NCBI GenBank assembly: GCA_025766275.1
Contig: JAFKAC010000008.1
Location: 1,612,001 to 1,676,000 of the forward strand
Reading direction: 5' to 3'
Length of the DNA stretch: 64,000 bases
From: Lactarius indigo
Taxonomy: Eukaryota; Basidiomycota; Agaricomycetes; Russulales; Russulaceae
Part shown: positions 62,369-64,000 of the stretch, in pieces
How the letters are laid out: the number at the start of each line of letters is the position of its first letter
How positions within the stretch are numbered: the stretch's first letter is position 1
The notes under the pieces: generated by a model
Told to the model about the DNA's origin: nothing
Databases searched by the model: none
What the model saw: only the letters and a program-made list of their open reading frames with translations
Position numbers and translations under genes: made by a program

Positions 62369-63964
62369 TCATGCTACTTCATTTGCCGTTGCCCTATTAA
62401 TCCACACGTTCACTTCTTCCATCACACCCTGCAACTCTTCGCTTGGCATCACATCGCCTTCACTAGACCCGTACACACCCTCGATCAATCCTCTCCTCAT
62501 AAAAGGGACGAGAAGTCGCACAAACGCCGTCGCGGCCTCATGTGCCTCCTCACGCGGGGCATCAAGCAGCGTGCGACAAGCTTGGGCCAGTGCGCCGTCG
62601 AGTGCCCGTACTAGATCTTTCAGTAGAGTTACTGGCGCGAGTAGCCGCAGTCCATTTAGTGTCGCGAGCAGTGCATTGGCAAACACTGCAACAGGCGGGT
62701 ATGCCACCAGCGCTTGCGGCGGCATCTGGAGCACCCCCGCAGTCGTCCCTGCAGTGGCCCGCGAATCTCTTCGCGGTGTGCCGACCCCAGCCCAGCTCGT
62801 CCTGGGGGTCTTCCCGAACTCTACCGCCGCCTTGGAAAACTCGCCCGACACACGTACACGCACGGCATCTTCAAACAACGGCGGAAGCAGCGTCCGAAAG
62901 TCCAAACCGAGTCGCGCGAACGACGTGCTGCAGTATGTGAGTTGGGTGAGCAACGCCGTGAGGGTAGGTGCGTCGGACAGGTGCGGTAATGCCGTGCGTA
63001 GCACGTCGAGAAGCCGCGAGAGTAGCTGTGACGCACACGCGGGGAGCAGCGTGCGGAGTACGTCCAGGTCCTCCTGGGCTAGATCTGCAGGAGGCCGCTC
63101 GAGGAATATGGCGGCGTACTGAGTAACGAGGTCATGCACCCCTTCGCGCCACGTATCGATGTATTTTTTCATGTATCGCGCCCACGCATCAGGTGCATCG
63201 AGCCCGCGCCTCTCTCCCTCCGCGTTTGTGAGCGCGGCGTTGAGCGCCTCGAGTCGGCCGGTAAGGAACGCGAGTGCGAGTGCGCGCTCCGGAAGCACGC
63301 GCATGCGCCGTAGGAAGCTGACGGCACGGAAAAGAGTCGGAAGCTTGCCTTGTGCACGGAGAGTGGCGAGTAACTGGGCGAACAGCGCGCGAATGGAGCT
63401 GTCAGCCTCCGCATGGACGTCTTGTACGGCCTGTACGTGCGGAAAACGCGCGGCTAGACGAGCGGCGTGTGCCGCAAGATCGAGGGCCTCTTGAAAATGA
63501 CCTGCGCGAACACACGCGTCTGCGAGGACAGGAAGTTCGAGGATGTCTTGTAACTTTGATGAATGCTCGAGGACGAGAGCAGCACGGCGACGAGAGGACT
63601 GAATGGATGAGATGTCCGAAGAGAACGAGCGCGCGGCGGACTCTAGAGCGGGAATGTCGTCAAGGAGGGTAGTGAGAGTACTCGAGAATGACGAAAGTGT
63701 CGCAGTGAGGTTAGAAGTCGTTGAATGAAGCGACAAAAATGTTGGGTAAGAGGAGGTGCAGAGATTTGTGAGCGCGTTTGTGAGCTGAGATGAAGTGGAA
63801 GAAAGGTTCGCAGGCTCAGCAAGAATCGAGGCCAGTGGAAGAGTTATGATCTCTTCGAGATAGGGCGTAGCCTTTGAAGATGATAGTTCTGGCTTTCCAG
63901 ATAAAACGTCCCCTAGGGAGGTCAACGCTAAGCCGCCGCCCTGCTGTGTGTAAACTTCTGTCAT
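62369..63964 (-). CDS. COG8: Conserved oligomeric Golgi complex subunit 8 (Dor1 family)
   Basis: A subunit of the COG tethering complex for intra-Golgi retrograde traffic. It is one uninterrupted exon of 531 codons, starting MTEVYTQQGGGLALTSLGDV and ending NVWINRATANEVA. Family landmarks are YLEEIITLPLASILAEPANL near the N-terminus, a long helical region (LVLEHSSKLQDILELPVLAD), LPTLFRAVSFLRRMRVLPER (the LPxxxRxxxxLRRM motif) and YIDTWREGVHDLVTQYAAIF. The middle and C-terminal parts are Ala/Leu-rich helices. The length is typical for fungal COG8. The lack of introns contrasts with most genes in this window. The start is close to the right edge, with about 36 bp of upstream sequence present. 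The codon use is GC-rich. Confidence 0.88.
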   Translation of the reverse strand: MTEVYTQQGGGLALTSLGDVLSGKPELSSSKATPYLEEIITLPLASILAEPANLSSTSSQLTNALTNLCTSSYPTFLSLHSTTSNLTATLSSFSSTLTTLLDDIPALESAARSFSSDISSIQSSRRRAALVLEHSSKLQDILELPVLADACVRAGHFQEALDLAAHAARLAARFPHVQAVQDVHAEADSSIRALFAQLLATLRAQGKLPTLFRAVSFLRRMRVLPERALALAFLTGRLEALNAALTNAEGERRGLDAPDAWARYMKKYIDTWREGVHDLVTQYAAIFLERPPADLAQEDLDVLRTLLPACASQLLSRLLDVLRTALPHLSDAPTLTALLTQLTYCSTSFARLGLDFRTLLPPLFEDAVRVRVSGEFSKAAVEFGKTPRTSWAGVGTPRRDSRATAGTTAGVLQMPPQALVAYPPVAVFANALLATLNGLRLLAPVTLLKDLVRALDGALAQACRTLLDAPREEAHEAATAFVRLLVPFMRRGLIEGVYGSSEGDVMPSEELQGVMEEVNVWINRATANEVA

Positions 63965-64000
63965 CTCAAAATGGGCATGAATTTGGGGTTTCTATAAACC

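Noticed and set aside
62295..63122. 275-codon plus-strand frame antisense to COG8
   Set aside because: A composition shadow (Ser/Arg/Ala-rich) of a GC-rich single-exon gene whose sense strand matches COG8.

Overview
This window is nuclear DNA of a filamentous basidiomycete, most likely an Agaricomycete and possibly a polypore-like wood decayer (inference). The reasons are dense short introns (about 50-70 nt, mostly GT..AG with GTRNGT donors, plus several GC..AG introns), compact gene spacing on both strands, a DUF6535-type protein and a small membrane-protein family that I know only from Agaricomycetes, and P450s resembling the CYP5150 family of polypores. Almost every gene is split into many exons, so the CDS spans below run from start codon to stop codon and include introns that I spliced by eye.

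Layout, left to right. 1-3.4 kb: the tail of an unknown gene, then an ADIP/SSX2IP/Msd1-like coiled-coil gene with a long proline-rich tail. 4.8-7.2 kb (-): an FAD-dependent phenol-hydroxylase-type monooxygenase. 7.5-9.8 kb: DNA polymerase delta small subunit (POLD4/Cdm1, -), a tRNA-Ile(AAT), and ALG5 (+). 12.7-13.8 kb: a multi-pass membrane protein of unknown function. 14.2-18.2 kb: a Doa4/USP8-like deubiquitinase (rhodanese + USP). 18.5-22.3 kb (-): SNT2 (BAH-PHD-SANT-GATA-PHD). 23.2-27.4 kb: a membrane-anchored hybrid histidine kinase. 28.0-31.3 kb: dihydrofolate reductase and a RanBP3/Yrb2-like protein. 33.8-36.3 kb: a secreted type-B carboxylesterase/lipase. 37.1-38.8 kb (-): a HIRIP3-like histone chaperone. 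39.0-41.8 kb (-): STT3. 41.9-55.9 kb: an array of four related cytochromes P450 (one dead, three apparently intact), interrupted by the ribosome-biogenesis gene SOF1 and a small foldback element. 56.1-56.7 kb: a decayed piece of COG8. 57.0-60.6 kb (-): a DUF6535 membrane protein. 62.4-64.0 kb (-): COG8.

Most genes are housekeeping. ALG5 and STT3 both serve N-glycosylation (donor sugar assembly and transfer), COG8 serves Golgi trafficking, SNT2 and the HIRIP3-like protein serve chromatin, and POLD4 and DFR1 serve DNA synthesis and nucleotide supply. There is no sign of one pathway uniting them. The evolutionarily active part is 41.9-57 kb, with tandem and inverted P450 duplication, pseudogenisation, a foldback insertion flanked by 21-bp direct repeats, and a gene relic. 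Points worth a second look are a histidine kinase whose H-box exon lacks a usable splice donor, an 8-nt microexon in the carboxylesterase, the foldback element, and the COG8 relic.
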